64,000 bases of DNA from Ligula intestinalis (Eukaryota > Platyhelminthes > Cestoda > Diphyllobothriidea > Diphyllobothriidae), in contig JAYGXS010000001.1 of NCBI GenBank assembly GCA_036362985.1, positions 53,705,619-53,769,618 on the forward strand. Reading direction: 5' to 3'. The notes beneath the pieces were generated by a model. It saw only the letters and a program-made list of their open reading frames with translations. It ran no database searches and was not told the DNA's origin. Positions 1 to 10,894 of this stretch are shown here, in pieces. The translations under genes were made by a program, and so were the position numbers. Each line of letters starts with the position of its first letter. Within the stretch, counting starts at the first letter, position 1.

Positions 1-405
1 TAATGCACGATAATAATCACAAAAAAAATAGCCGAAATCACAAAAATGATGCCACATACATATTATAAACTCAGACAATACCTGGAACTGTAAAGTCATA
101 TGCGCATACAAGTCCCCGATGGACAAAGGACAACACATAACTTGAAAGAGAGAGAGGGAAAGACGACAGACTCCTCAGATTGATGTCCGCACACTTTATC
201 ATAGGAAGCATCAGATGGGGTACAGAAGGCACAGCAATGGTAACATTATTTATAGAAGGAATCTGCACTTCCATTGAAAACCTATCATAGCTGGTAGTTC
301 CAAGATTAATAGCGGATGTTTGAACATGGGGTGTGATGGTAATTTAGCGGCTGGTCACCGAGTCGTAAACCACTAAAATTTAATCGTTCGTTTGGTTATT
401 GACGT
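1..405. other. Unclassified DNA, no gene seen
   Basis: No open frame with recognisable motifs, no RNA gene and no clear repeat was seen. Short frames here are of the length expected by chance. Confidence 0.5.
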
Positions 406-409
406 CAAC

Positions 410-545
410 GTTGGTCTAACAGCACTGATACACTATCTGCGCATGACTATGCTACCATTACCTATAACCGAGGATCCCTGACGGAATCCGAAACGTCCAG
501 AAAATAATGTTCTTGTTCCAGTGGTCACGTCTTCTTCTGAACACT
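410..545 (+). mobile_element. Penelope-like element terminal fragment with hammerhead-like relic
   Basis: This matches the plus-strand segment at 39650-39985 and the reverse complement of 8133-8230. The shared order is a CTGCGCATGACTATG-like stretch, ACCATTACCTAT, then an inverted pair GGATCC / GGAATCC followed by GAAACGTCCAG and an AATAA-like run. The arrangement of stem II followed by GAAAC-GTC is that of the minimal hammerhead ribozymes known from PLE terminal repeats. Here the catalytic box is degraded (TAACCGA at about 464-471). Only the element end is present, with no coding part attached. Confidence 0.6.
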
Positions 546-574
546 GGAAACAGTCGAGAAGAAAAAGGTGCAAT

Positions 575-640
575 CACTGGCACAAGAGTTTTGTTGGCCT
601 GATGTTTCGAATAATCCCTTGAACACGGTCTCAGAAACAG
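575..640 (-). mobile_element. Penelope-like element terminus, hammerhead-like relic
   Basis: On the minus strand the segment reads CTGAGACCG at its upstream end, an imperfect stem, then TTCGAAACATCAGG and an AT-rich tail. This resembles the GAAAC-GTC-AGG end seen at 8133, 20346 and 39911. The catalytic box CUGANGA is only partly kept. It lies head-on to the plus-strand fragment at 410-545. Confidence 0.4.
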
Positions 641-904
641 TCACAGAAAGGGACACAGTGAACGCAGCAGTGGCCAGGCAAGCAAATGCCGAGAATAACT
701 AGGAGCACTCGCGTTCGTCATTGGGACTTACAGTTTATGCACTGATTGTTTGTTCGTCGATACATAAATCGTTAATGTCCATTATTTCATCATCGTTCTT
801 GATTATTGGCGTGATGATCATTCGGCCGCTTGGCTTGCTTTATTGTGCGCCCTATTCACGTGATTATTTTATTTGGACAAAACCCCAGCACAGAATATGG
901 AGGT

Positions 905-1110
905 GAGCGATCATTGTGGTCATAGGAACCATAACTCAGACAACCTGTGGCTCAAAAGGTTGTCACTTCTTATGGAATGCCAGCCTTGTAAAACTTCAAG
1001 GTGTGGCCAGGTCCTGTCGAATGGACCGCGATCTGAGATTTATTGTCATTCGTCCTCCTTGGTGCTGCATGTACAGCCATTCCCAGTTACTCCGACTTCC
1101 TTACTTTCAC
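905..1110 (-). mobile_element. Decayed GIY-YIG region of a Penelope-like element
   Basis: The plus strand shares phrases with PLE-D and PLE-E in the same order: GGCCAGGTCCTGTCGAATG, then CTTGGTGCTGCATG. In PLE-D these encode the stretch after the GIY-YIG motif (H-S/A-T-x-P-G-H-I-F-K-F on the minus strand). The reading frame is lost and only the nucleotide pattern remains. The call rests on similarity within the window. Confidence 0.4.
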
Positions 1111-1544
1111 CTTTAACTGCAGCAAACGTGGTAAGCGACTTCAGACATCTCCTACCGTGACTATGGGCATTTTGCCTTCACCAACTCCAATAATTTTAGG
1201 ACCGCCTCAGCTACGAGTCCCAAACTAGACAACGTAATTGGCGTCCTAGTAGGTTGTTCCGTCAGACGTAAAGTACGTCTTGAGAATTAACTGCAGGCTT
1301 TGGATGATTTGAGTGTCTCCGCGGCGATTCCTCGTTCCGTTGTATTTATCTTATGGGAATGATTCCCTGGTCTTGACTGTCAGATCCTGTAGAATAGAAG
1401 TAAGAAGATACCATGACGGCGCTTGGCAGGAGACTTACGAGCGTTTGCCTGCACACTCATCAAGGGGCTAATTACTCAGCCCAGGCAGTTTAAGCAGCTA
1501 AGATGGGGACAAACTGGAGGTCAAAGAAGCAGTAAATAAGCAGA

Positions 1545-1745
1545 TCGTGGCTCATGGGACCTTGTTATATCGCTGGTCAGAACTTCGGGGCCGAAATTAA
1601 AAGTGTCGCCGGGTCACTTCGAATGAACCGTTACTTTAGAACTGACGTCTTTCCTCCCCCTCCTCCTCTCTACTGCTGCATGTTTCGACAGGTGCATCCG
1701 GAGTATTCTTCCAGATTCCACCATAACGGATTTTTCTGTAAATGC
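1545..1745 (-). mobile_element. Decayed GIY-YIG region of a Penelope-like element
   Basis: This is a second degraded copy of the segment seen at 905-1110 and in PLE-D. It keeps GCCGGGTCACTTCGAATGA, CTCTACTGCTGCATG and GGAGTATTCTTCCAG in the same order. The orientation of the lost coding sequence is minus. No intact frame survives. Confidence 0.4.
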
Positions 1746-1749
1746 ACCG

Positions 1750-3565
1750 AAATCATCTCCCAGTTTCTGCGTTGTTTCTAGGAATTTACATTCTCGCTTG
1801 TAAGCATCCCCTATACAATATTCGTTACCTATAATTTCCCACCATCTTTATGTTGACCAAGAATACCTTTACGCGTGTGCTCACCTCCTGATGATGTACT
1901 ATTTGCACTTCAATGAATAACGCATAAGGTGGGATCTGCCACCGGTATGTGTGCCGACTGCGAAGGTGGAGAGTACACGCCAATTCCGTCACTGAATCCA
2001 ATCTCTCAGCGGGTTGAAAGAAATTAGCCTCGCAAGTGACGTGGGAGAAAAAGGGAGTTCAGCAAATCTACTCATTTCGTAATTAAATAATAATACAAAC
2101 CACAGTTAAACTAGCCGGAAGCCTATCTGGATTACAGGACTTCAAAGCCTCTATCTTATTTTGACCCCTTATAGTACTTTTCATCACGCGAGATCCAGTG
2201 GCCTCTTTTTCAGATCAAGACTTGAGTGAAGTAGAAGTAGACACAGTAATGACTCGTGGAGATGGTTTTTTATAGCCATGTTAACGACTGCAGCCGAACA
2301 AGTTTCCAATAGTCTTAACTGCGGCTGCTGGTGAGTCTCGCGAACGGGTTCCAAAGCAAAGCGAGGCAGAGGAGTGAGTTCTGTTAGAACGCGATGGACC
2401 TTCATCAACGAGAGTCTCAAATGTATCCTGCCATTTAAAAGTGGTACCCGTAGACAGGTATGTAGTGAGAGGGTGAGTGATGTTTAGGTTACAGATGCCT
2501 TCTTAATCATACAGTTTTCAGTCAGCCGGCCGGCCGGCCAGTCGTTTTTCAAAGGTCGCTGATGATCCTCGTTTTTGCCCTGCACAAAATATATAATGCG
2601 GCCTTACTTAGGTCCAAAAAATGCCAGACACGGAACGCCTTCTCTTGGTACTGGATTTGTTTTTAAAACCTTCCAGTTTAGATGATTATGAGTTACTTTT
2701 ACCTTCTTCCTTTCGAGAATGATGTAAGGCTGTTTAGTCTGCGCTTGCGCAATGCTGGCATCAATATTAGAGGGTAAAGCCATGTTTAAGTAAAAGATGT
2801 AGGAACATGAAGTTTGCGATGCCATCCATGCAAGAACGGGAGACATACCAAGGTATTCGAGTAAACCTCGACGACGCACAAGATTAGTTAAAGCATTCTA
2901 GGATTTAACTAGGCATTTGAATATCTCATAGTTAGTGCACTGGGTTTTATCTCATGTAGCTCTGCCTAGTACAACTGCTTCATTATTGCCCATAAATAAT
3001 AAGCGCCTCTTTGCAGAATGTGTTACTCATAGCCATCCTCTATGCGCAGAATGATTTCCTAGTTTCTGCTGGTTCAATGTTTGCGTAGAAATGCCAGTTA
3101 CATTGACTGGCTTAGACGGTTAATTGGTCCGACAAAGTTAAATGCACTTTTCGTGGAGAAAAACATACCGCACATACAACTGAAGATAGAATCGTGACCC
3201 CGATTTTTTTCGGAACTGGCTGCCGAAATTAGGTCACCATCGTTAGTTCCGTAACGTAAAATGATAGTAACATTTGTTCGCTGGGCTTTATACCTTTTCA
3301 CCCGGGTTAACTAAAGTCCAAGGTGCGCGAGTTTATGGTTAAACATGACTGAATCACAACGAAATTTCAAACGCACGGAAGGTATGGGAGAAACTTTCTC
3401 ACTAGAGGGTTAAACACCAATTTCGTCGTGTTATTCGCATGCCACGTAAGATTCTTGATGTCGTCAAACGTAGAAGCGTAGACAGATCATTCCTAGGAAA
3501 CTGTAAATTATCTGTCAGGTGAAAACTTTCTACCCTCAAAGATTAATTATTTGGTAAGGATTAGT
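1750..3565. other. Unclassified DNA, no gene seen
   Basis: Only frames under 100 codons without recognisable motifs occur. A short GGCC-rich run (GCCGGCCGGCCGGCC) sits at about 2524-2540. Nothing else stands out. Confidence 0.45.
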
Positions 3566-3569
3566 TACC

Positions 3570-3885
3570 TAGCGCCCTAAACGGGACACGGAAGTAGGGA
3601 CGCCCCGCCCAAGTGGTAAAAGTGGCCCTCTGCAAAATTACAAGGAGAATAGATATTTCCGTGTCCTAAACTGAACACTAGTCCTTACATAAAACTCAAC
3701 CTTAGAATTAATCTTCCTCCCACCCCTACCCTTATCCTTAACCCAACAGTCAACACTAACCCAAACTAACTTAAGCGCCAGCATTAATGCTAACCCTTAT
3801 CTGAACTCTAATCTCAACCACAAGCCTAACTTTACTTTTCCTGGAGTTGTACACAAAGACACATGTAATGCGGGTGGTCGTGTTA
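3570..3885. repeat. Dispersed repeat with degenerate TAACCC-like tract
   Basis: About 110 bases (3715-3835) are made of imperfect TAACCC/TTAACCC units, for example CCTTAACCCAAC and GCTAACCCTTATC. They are followed by GGAGTTGTACACAAAGACAC and ATGTAATGC. The same order, tract then GGAATTGGACGCAAGG then CTGTAATGC, occurs at 32130-32315, and a related tract is at 23085-23290. It is therefore a dispersed family, not a chromosome end. The units resemble the animal telomere repeat TTAGGG on the opposite strand. Confidence 0.55.
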
Positions 3886-4074
3886 AGGGGCCATATAAAT
3901 CATCCGACTATCCGACCTGACGACTTTCCCAAAGTCTTGCTGTAGAGTTATTTGGCAAAACTCTCGCATCACTGTTTGATCGAGGCAGGGGTATGCATGT
4001 AGCTGAAAAACGCAGTCACTTTACAAGTCCAGGCACATTCGATGGTTCATCCAAGTATACGGTTTCTCTCTGAA

Positions 4075-5061
4075 AATTTTAGTTTGAAAGGTAGATTTGG
4101 CAAAATATACGTTTTTAGCAACTCTTCATCAGGCCAGCACATTTGCACGGAAAATGAAAATTGTACAGGTGGACAGGGTTAATAAGCGTACTTTGATTAC
4201 AACTCATTGCTTTCACGCCATCCCGCATGGTGAGATCGGCGTGTAGAGGTCTTTGTGTTGGGGGAGGGGGGGGGGGGAAATTGAGTTAGGTTGTGGGCAT
4301 TGAGCAGGGGTCAGGTACATGGAATGATAATCACTGTCATTTTCGCGGAGCAAATGGCTGTCATTAGAGGCTGGGGGCGAAGTGCGATTGCCACCTGGCG
4401 TCGGGGTCGGCCACGGAATGGATAGTACTGGTGATAGCGTCTTCTGACAACACTGCACTGTATTCGCTAGTCGTATAGCCACTGCTTCAGCTGTTGCAAG
4501 CACCCGTTAGTGCAGGCCCTTGGAAAAGTTAACTGGCCCGAAAGGCTTCATTTGTATCGATTCGATGATTCATATCGACAAGGTGTGCGAGAATATAATT
4601 CGATATGGATCTAGTTTCCCTTTTACTTAACCATATCGGTATATGTTCATGTACCCTCCTTTCCAGGTGCCTCGTTTGGCCGATGTATCCTGCTCCACAG
4701 GAGTAAGTGGAAGAGTAAAGGCACATGGATGTGACCTTCAACTGGAGTCGGTCTTTACCCCCCCCCACCCCAATCGTAGGAAAGGAGAGTTCGCGAAGAA
4801 CACGCGTATGTTCGTCGCGGGGAAAGCGCTTGTGATCGCAGTTTTCAGGTATCGTCTTACTAGCTCGCTTGTTGCATCGCCTAAGAAAGGCAGTCTTCTT
4901 TTTAAACAGAAGTCGAAACTTTTGAATGTCTTCTCTGAATTCACCTCCGACTGTGTAAGTTGGGTATGCTTTAGAAGGTAGTTAAGCCACTTGTTCAGTA
5001 ATCTTCGCCAGACAGTGAGGATCTTAATTCTGGATAGCATGTAGGGAATTGAAACAAACAC
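4075..5061 (-). mobile_element. Penelope-like element PLE-A (RT connector, GIY-YIG endonuclease, tail), broken
   Basis: PLEs pair a telomerase-related reverse transcriptase with a C-terminal GIY-YIG endonuclease. On the minus strand 5061-4740 encodes the region between them: F-C-L-K-R-R-L-P-F-L-G-D-A-T-S-E-L and then an A-F-P-A-x-N-I-R-V-F-F stretch, the usual L-P-F-x-G-x-A connector. About 4768-4529 encodes the endonuclease core C-G-A-G-Y-I-G-Q-T, R-R-V-H-E-H, and N-E-A-F. About 4503-4213 encodes a proline-rich tail starting L-A-T-A-E-A-V-A-I-R-L-A-N, shared with PLE-C. The catalytic RT palm is missing (5' truncation) and the parts lie in different frames. A hammerhead-like core follows at 4105-4140. 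Confidence 0.85.
4105..4140 (-). ncRNA. Hammerhead-ribozyme-like motif in PLE-A 3' end
   Basis: On the minus strand the full catalytic box CTGATGA occurs at 4132-4126, preceded by TGGC. It is followed by a short variable part and AAAAACGTA (about 4117-4109). The flanks GGC and GCC could form part of stem I. The usual GAAA is AAAA here, so activity is doubtful. Position downstream of a PLE endonuclease matches known PLE hammerheads. Confidence 0.4.
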
Positions 5062-5163
5062 CCATGAATTATTTAACTTCTAAAGAGAAGGTTTATGCCT
5101 AATGCTCCTTCATTTCCCATTGAGCAGCTCTTAGAGTATGAAAACTTCCTTCTAGCTCTGTAA

Positions 5164-5613
5164 AAAACTGTTGCTCAATTTATTTATAATGATTATGGCA
5201 ATGCCCTGTTGAATTCCTTTAAAGGCGATAGTTTACAGCTTTGCCAGTATCAGGGTACTATGCCGCATAGGAGTCCACCTGCTACTGCTGATCAGATAAT
5301 GCAACTTGAGGTTCAGGCTGTTAGTAGTGCCAAAAGTGGGCTAGCAATTTCCCTGGTAGTGAATACGTTGAAGTCAGACGTGCTTGACGTCCTATCTGAG
5401 CATAAAAAACAGAATACTATAATTGCAACCACTCATTCTTTGTCATCTAAGCCTCGGGATAGATTTGGTAACTGGTTTTGCGTATATCCTTCAGAACGGA
5501 CCTTCAAAATAGAAAGTGGATCACACGTCCTTTTTATATTAAGCAGACCTACAAAAGGTTCATTTTTGTTAGCTGAGGCACTAAGATGTGTGTGCAAAAC
5601 GGGAGGATACTGA
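5164..5613 (+). CDS. Orphan open reading frame, possible exon, unknown product
   Basis: About 149 codons stay open between a stop at 5161 and the TGA ending at 5613. There is no good ATG near the start, so if it is coding it is more likely an exon than a whole gene. The translation has ordinary composition, with a Q-T-M-P-H-like early part and a C-terminal stretch ending R-C-V-C-K-T-G-G-Y. No family was recognised. It directly follows the truncated 5' end of PLE-A on the other strand and could also be old element sequence. A chance frame of this length in 64 kb is possible. Confidence 0.2.
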   Translation, partial: KTVAQFIYNDYGNALLNSFKGDSLQLCQYQGTMPHRSPPATADQIMQLEVQAVSSAKSGLAISLVVNTLKSDVLDVLSEHKKQNTIIATTHSLSSKPRDRFGNWFCVYPSERTFKIESGSHVLFILSRPTKGSFLLAEALRCVCKTGGY

Positions 5614-5619
5614 AAGACC

Positions 5620-7420
5620 CATCGTACTTTCCCCTCCCGGCTTTATTTCATCTGGTACGAGAAAAGAACGAGGTCGGCCTGATGCGCACTTGTCTCTATT
5701 ATACACGCGACACACTCCCAAACTCCTGCGAGCTAAAGTTTGGCAATTATCCGGTTGTCTAGGCTAACTCGGCCGACGGACTGAGTTTCGAGTAACACAG
5801 GAGTCCTCTGGCTTCAATGAATGAAGTTTGCACCCTAAGAAAGCCTGATCCATTTGAGAAGAGAGATTAGTACAGGGGTGACACGTGCAGACTGGGACTA
5901 ATTTCACGTCAGTCGATGTGGCCACGTTCATCTCCAGCCCTCCTGTTTTTGACTTTCAAGTGCAGCATGACGCATGTGGAACGCACATTTAAGAGAGTTA
6001 GCACGTCTTATTACTGGACTTAAGCCAAAGCCAACAGAAGTGACCATCCCCATGACCACATACAGAAGTCATGCAGAGAAGTCGCATGGAGTCCGATAGG
6101 TTGGAAACACGTATGTGGGTTTTCACTGAACAAACCGCTCTAGAATATGAGAGAGTTGGATGGTTTTTTTGAAGAAGTAACCGCATAGATCTGAACATTG
6201 CAAGGTGCTAGAAAAGATAGCTTCAGCACTGGCCTTCACTCCTTTTATGCATATAACAGTCACTTTCCTGCAGTCGAAAATATGCTAAAACACAACAACT
6301 AAGAGCTTAAAATACAATCAATCTCGCTGCCTGGAACGCCTCCGTCTTTCAGGTAACCCACCAGATGACTGGCCGTCAAAGATTGGTTTCTGTTGAAACA
6401 CACAGCTGCTTGATGCAAGTCAGCATTGCTGAAGATTTTCGACTTTGTAAGCAAGAAAAATCAAAGACATTGGGTAGACTACGTCCTGAACATTCACTGC
6501 AAGGAAGAATGACGTGACGTTACATTTACACGATACTATCAGAAATCGATCCACCATCTCGACTAGCAGTAGCCGCCGAACACCAGTAATTGAGCTCTCT
6601 CCATGGAAGGAAAATCGTTGCTATTTTTGGCGTTTACACTCACTGAACCCGAAGCCGTTAGGCATCTAGAGCATAGTCTCAGAGTGGTGTCATGTTCATC
6701 ATGCAGAATGCGAGCAAATTGAGTTGGTCCTGTGATTTTGGCATGAAAATATGCGCAGAAAAAGCCGCATGCGGCAGCGTACTTAATCAGGCGAAACAGC
6801 AGTAAACGCCTGCTGAGGACCTGATTGCAGTAGAGGATTCGCAGTATGAACACGCCATTTGATCCCCCAACCACAAGAAAACCAAAAGAATGCACCCACG
6901 TTACTTTTCCTGGGTAATATTTGACTGCATTATATGCTAAAAGTCATGAAATACTGACTGGAAATGTTTTATATGAGTTCCAAGGAAATGAATATATAGG
7001 AACGGCCGCAAAGCTCACTCGCGCCAATATAAAGTCTTTGACAATCCTTGCACTGTTATAAGCAGTAAGCCGGTGCTTTAGATGCTGCGAAAGCCTAATA
7101 TCACTTACAACTAACTCACGTGGACTTACCGCATTTGCTTTCAGCCTGCTGAAGCACGCAGTGGGTATCGTCAGGTGAAATGGTCGAACTGTCTTGTGCA
7201 GGCTTCTGTCACATAGGTAAGTGGGTCAAATGCTTTTCGGCTTACAGAAATGTCATCCACTCCACCATTTAGGATTTTGACGACAAGGACTTCGAAGGCG
7301 GCCTTTCCACTAGTTTGAAAAAGCTGTGACAAGAGATCTGCATTCAGTTAAATTTATTTGGGGGAATAGGCATAAGCCTTTGAATACCCGATGCCAGGAA
7401 CACCTTCGCGTAAATGTACT
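5620..7420. other. Unclassified DNA, no gene seen
   Basis: The longest frame (minus, 6563-6895) has no recognisable motif. No RNA gene or transposon end was identified. Confidence 0.45.
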
Positions 7421-7424
7421 CTTA

Positions 7425-8045
7425 ACGCTCTCAGATACGCCTGCAATAAAAAAGCGGCTACTATAGTTTAGGTAGGGCACCTCACATACTCCTAGTCCCA
7501 GCATTTTGTCTTACGAAAACGGTGGTTGCATGGGTTTTATGGGTGGGGAATTAGGATATGCAGTGGAATATACTTTAGTAACTGCTATATGTATTTTCTC
7601 TTATTGTATTTAGAAAAGTTATTGATCTATACCTGAGGAATTTCCTTATCTGTATTACCTTTGAACTGATTGTGGAAAACATCCGATTATCCAAGTGCAG
7701 GTTCCTTGAAATTCCCGCAAAAAATAGAAATGGTGATAAGGAGCTCGGTAACTTCAACTTACCCAAGGTCCAACTTACCGTTCTGGAGTTAGATTAGTAT
7801 AATCCGCGACGTAAAGCGCCGCGCACACCTTTAGTTTACATGTGGAATAACTTACCCCTAGCGGCTGCGGAAAACAAATGCAACTAATTTTTTCCAATTT
7901 CCACTTCTAAAAATTTCCCTTCACTGCTTATCCTATTTCACCTCCCAAAGCCCATAAAACAACCATTTCCGTAGGAAAAAATGCTGGGACTAGGGGTATA
8001 TGAGGTGCACAACCTGAACTATCTTTGCCAAAAACTTACATCTAA
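7425..8045. repeat. Inverted repeat (foldback), arms about 150 bp
   Basis: The arm at about 7890-8045 (plus) reads CACTGCTTATCC, CCCATAAAACAACC, ATGCTGGGACTAGGGGTATA, TGAGGTGC, AACTAT. The reverse complement of about 7425-7590 reads CACTGCATATCC, CCCATGCAACCACC, ATGCTGGGACTAGGAGTATG, TGAGGTGC, AACTAT. The arms are roughly three-quarters identical by eye and enclose about 300 bp without coding features. It may be a foldback or MITE-type element or two opposed copies of a repeat. Confidence 0.6.
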
Positions 8046-8109
8046 TTACTGGTATTGATTCCTAGAATGCTCGAAAACTACAAACTTAGTTCTACCACTC
8101 ACAATCGAC

Positions 8110-9300
8110 CGTCAAAACAAGAGTTTTATTGTCCTGACGTTTCGGATTCCGTCGGGAATCCTTAATCATAGGTAATGGTATCATAGTCATAGTCATGCGC
8201 AGAGAGGGTGAAAAAATGCACAGTTTGCACGGTATTTATAGTTCATAGTGGTCATTTGCGTGCGTACGATAATCATCCAGTTCTGTAGCAACCGCTTTGG
8301 TCTTAATTGGTGCGGTACTGGCTTGACACTTCGCATTTGACTCATTAATTGGCGTGATTTCCTCCTCCGTGTTGGATGCGGGCTTGGTAGTTGCACGACA
8401 ATTATGCTCGTTGTCGTCCGAGTTATTGTTGCTGGGTCCAGCACTGTTCGTTGCACTTGTTGATGGACTGGGGGCATGAGAAACCTGACTCGAGCAGCTC
8501 GCGACTCATGCGAGGATTTCTACCTTGTCGAACTTGAAAATATGGCCAGGTCCCGTCGCGTGAGCTGCAAACTTTCTTCTTCGTTCTTTCTTCCTCATCG
8601 CCGCTGCATGCTCGGAAATTCGCGTCCAGAGTAATCTTCCAGTGTTTCCGACGTAGTTGTTTTGTCCACAACTGCACCAGATCTGGTAAACGACTCCAGC
8701 CATTTCTTGCCGTGGTAGTGGGTCTTTCGGTTTCATGACCCGGCGCCTAATGGTTGCTTCTGGCCTGTGCGCAACTCCAACTCCAAGTGGGTTGAGAAGA
8801 TAGCTGACCGTTTCCGATACATTCTTAACGTACGGAAGACCTCGCCAAACTTTTTGCCAGTTGAATGTGGCTTCTTTTCTCGTTTTCTTATGCATTGGTT
8901 GACAAAATTGCGTGGGTAGCCAATCGTTCTCAGTACCCGTCGAATGTGTTGTAATTGAGCAACTTAGTCTTCCACTTCGCTGCAATGCGTCTCACCGCGC
9001 CGGTATAGCGCTCTTACCTAGCTGCGTTTGTGACCAACCGGGTGGCTGCTGTTGTAGTTCAGGACTTGCATAGTGTTGGTTGCTTTTCTGAACACTTAAG
9101 TTTTTAGGCCACTGCCGTCTTTGCGGCAAACGAGGACATCCAGGAAGGCCAGCTGATTGTTTTGGTCTTCCTCCATCGTAAGCTAAATGTCCGGCAAGAC
9201 GGCGTTAGACGTTCCCTGAATGCCAACACCTGATCCCGCTCAATTACGACGAAGGTGTCGTCCACATACCGAGCCCAAAATTGCGGTCTATAGTGCTTCC
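8110..9300 (-). mobile_element. Penelope-like element PLE-D (RT motif C to GIY-YIG and 3' end), broken
   Basis: Reading the minus strand from 9300, the RT catalytic motif W-A-R-Y-V-D-D-T-F-V-V-I-E-R-D-Q is intact (YVDD codons at 9268-9257). It is followed by Q-L-A-F-L-D-V-L-V-C-R-K-D, H-K-R-S and A-L-Y-R-R in other frames. A 159-codon frame (8985-8506) then holds the connector, P-Y-V-K-N-V-S-E, and the endonuclease core V-V-Y-Q-I-W-C-S-C-G, N-Y-V-G-N-T-G, R-I-S-E-H, and G-H-I-F-K-F. The next part has E-L-L-E-S-G-F-S-C-P-Q-S-I-N-K. The element ends near 8133 with a hammerhead-like terminus. RT motifs A and B are absent or unrecognisable. Confidence 0.88.
8133..8172 (-). ncRNA. Hammerhead-like relic at PLE-D terminus
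   Basis: Minus strand: CCT, ATGATTA, stem II GGATTCC / GGAATCC (seven perfect pairs), GAAACGTC, AGG. Stem I would be CCT/AGG. The layout is that of a minimal PLE hammerhead, but the first base of the CUGANGA box is A and the conserved G is T, so it is probably inactive. Confidence 0.5.
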
Positions 9301-9309
9301 TGGAGCTAA

Positions 9310-9920
9310 CATTTTCACCTCTATTGGCAAAATGCTTGAATATCTGTCAAGTCTGCACACCTAATTTGCCAATCTCACAGTATGTCATCTGTGTTAAACA
9401 GAAGTGAATTTTGTCAGTCAACTGAACAACAAACGAATCTCACTGTTGGCAATCACTGCGCCTCAGATGTTGTCACTTCTGATAAGGTAGGCCTTAGAAA
9501 ATGCCCCAATGCTGTCCAATGGGAATAAGTCATCCCTTTTCTACCTGCTTGTGGAAAGGAAGCTATATGAAAAATAATCAATAATGATTACCAAGCGGTG
9601 GCCACAAACCCCAAATACCGGGGAGCTGTCCGACCTTAAGCTGCGGTCGGCAGCTTATGCCAACCAACAATTTGAATTCGACACAGTCAAGATTGTGAAC
9701 AAAGGTGCTTATGAATTGGCTGTTCAGTTGGAGCAGACATGGGTGAAAGATCGAGCACTCAACCTCCATATCAATTTGTCTTTATACATAGGGTGAAACA
9801 CAGAAAGGCAAATAGAGCAACAGGCGGGTTGGATAAAATAAGTTTCGATTACTAGGGGCAATTAGTACAGTCGATTTGCTATATCATGAAGGTTTAGTCC
9901 CATTTGTGAAATATATTTAG
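9310..9920. other. Unclassified DNA, possibly upstream remains of PLE-D
   Basis: No clear motif was seen. The segment may hold decayed RT sequence upstream of PLE-D, but motifs A and B could not be read in any frame. Confidence 0.35.
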
Positions 9921-9924
9921 ATTC

Positions 9925-10890
9925 TAAAACATTTCAGTCACATCTGGGGTGCCGGCTTTTTGACAAGCTTCCTTTCTGTCGCATGTAGAAACGTCACACT
10001 GTAAAAATAAACATATTATGCAGTTTTCTCATGTAATTTACACATCCTTAAAAAAGAAATATAGTTTTTGGAGAATATCAAGAAGAACATTCCTTCGTGT
10101 ACTCATCCGATATTAAATAAAGTATGCTTAAGCTTGTATGCTAGAAGTAAGGATACCTTCAGTTTAAATTTTGAGATTTTTAAGAGCATAAAGATTCCAT
10201 TTGTAAGGCATATTACGTGTTAATTTATTAATTCTGCTCATAAAGTACACAATCTGGTCTAGACCCATCTCAAAAGTTTCTGAGCACAATGTGACGCCTT
10301 CCTCATATGGGAAAGAAATATCGTATTTTACTTAGACGAAATCTGTACAGTTTGAAGTTTGGAACTTTTAAATGCAAATACAGCGGCAAGTCGGGTTCAA
10401 AATAAAAGAGGAACTAAAAATGTAAAGCCTTCATATTAACCAACAAATGTTCGTTATCCATGTGTATAATAAAGTAAAGTAAAAGAATACCGTTCGTTCG
10501 CCAGAATTGTGTCTTTTTTGTCTCAGCCTTCGAGCTCTTACTCTAGGCCATCGTCAGAGAGAAAAACGGCAACGAAGCCGGGCTCTGTATGCCCATGTCA
10601 GATCGATAAGCTGGTTGACTGAGCTCTCATTGGATGTCCGTGCTTCAATCAGTACGCAACTTGTTTGTATTTGGCATGCGCGTGTCACCACTTTTATCTC
10701 TGACACTGCTCTCCAATAATTATTTTAACTGTAAGACGAATGAAGGCATGATTCTGGTTAGCGAACGGCTTTTCTCGTAATCGGTTATAAAAGTGCAAAC
10801 TATTTAAGTAGTCATTTTTCACAGAATGCAATTTTTCAGGCGACCAGAATGAAGCTCATTTAAAGCCGGCATCCCGACATGACTTAAATA
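9925..10890. repeat. Foldback element FB1, interrupted by a PLE-like end
   Basis: The left end reads ACATTTCAGTCACAT, GGGTGCCGGCTTT. The reverse complement of the right end reads AAGTCATGTCGGGATGCCGG, CTTT, GAGCTTC. Both match the ends of FB2 at 15733-16443 (CATTTCAGTCATGTGAGAAT, GCCGGC). No transposase frame lies inside, so this is a non-autonomous element with terminal inverted repeats. A separate insertion appears to occupy about 10490-10725. Confidence 0.55.
10490..10725 (-). mobile_element. Penelope-like terminus nested in FB1
   Basis: On the minus strand CTCTGACGATGGCC, GAGTAAGAGCTC, GAAGGCTGAGAC ends in an A-rich run. CTGACGA is an exact match to the hammerhead box CUGANGA, followed by a possible short stem (GAG/CTC) and GAA. 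The same TGACGA-TG arrangement occurs in the palindromic PLE at 51.9-53.6 kb. The upstream 160 bases have no recognisable coding content. Confidence 0.4.
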
Positions 10891-10894
10891 ACTA

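Noticed and set aside
2521..2540. GGCC-repeat run as a possible regulatory or CpG feature
   Set aside because: Too short and isolated; nothing around it suggests a promoter or gene.
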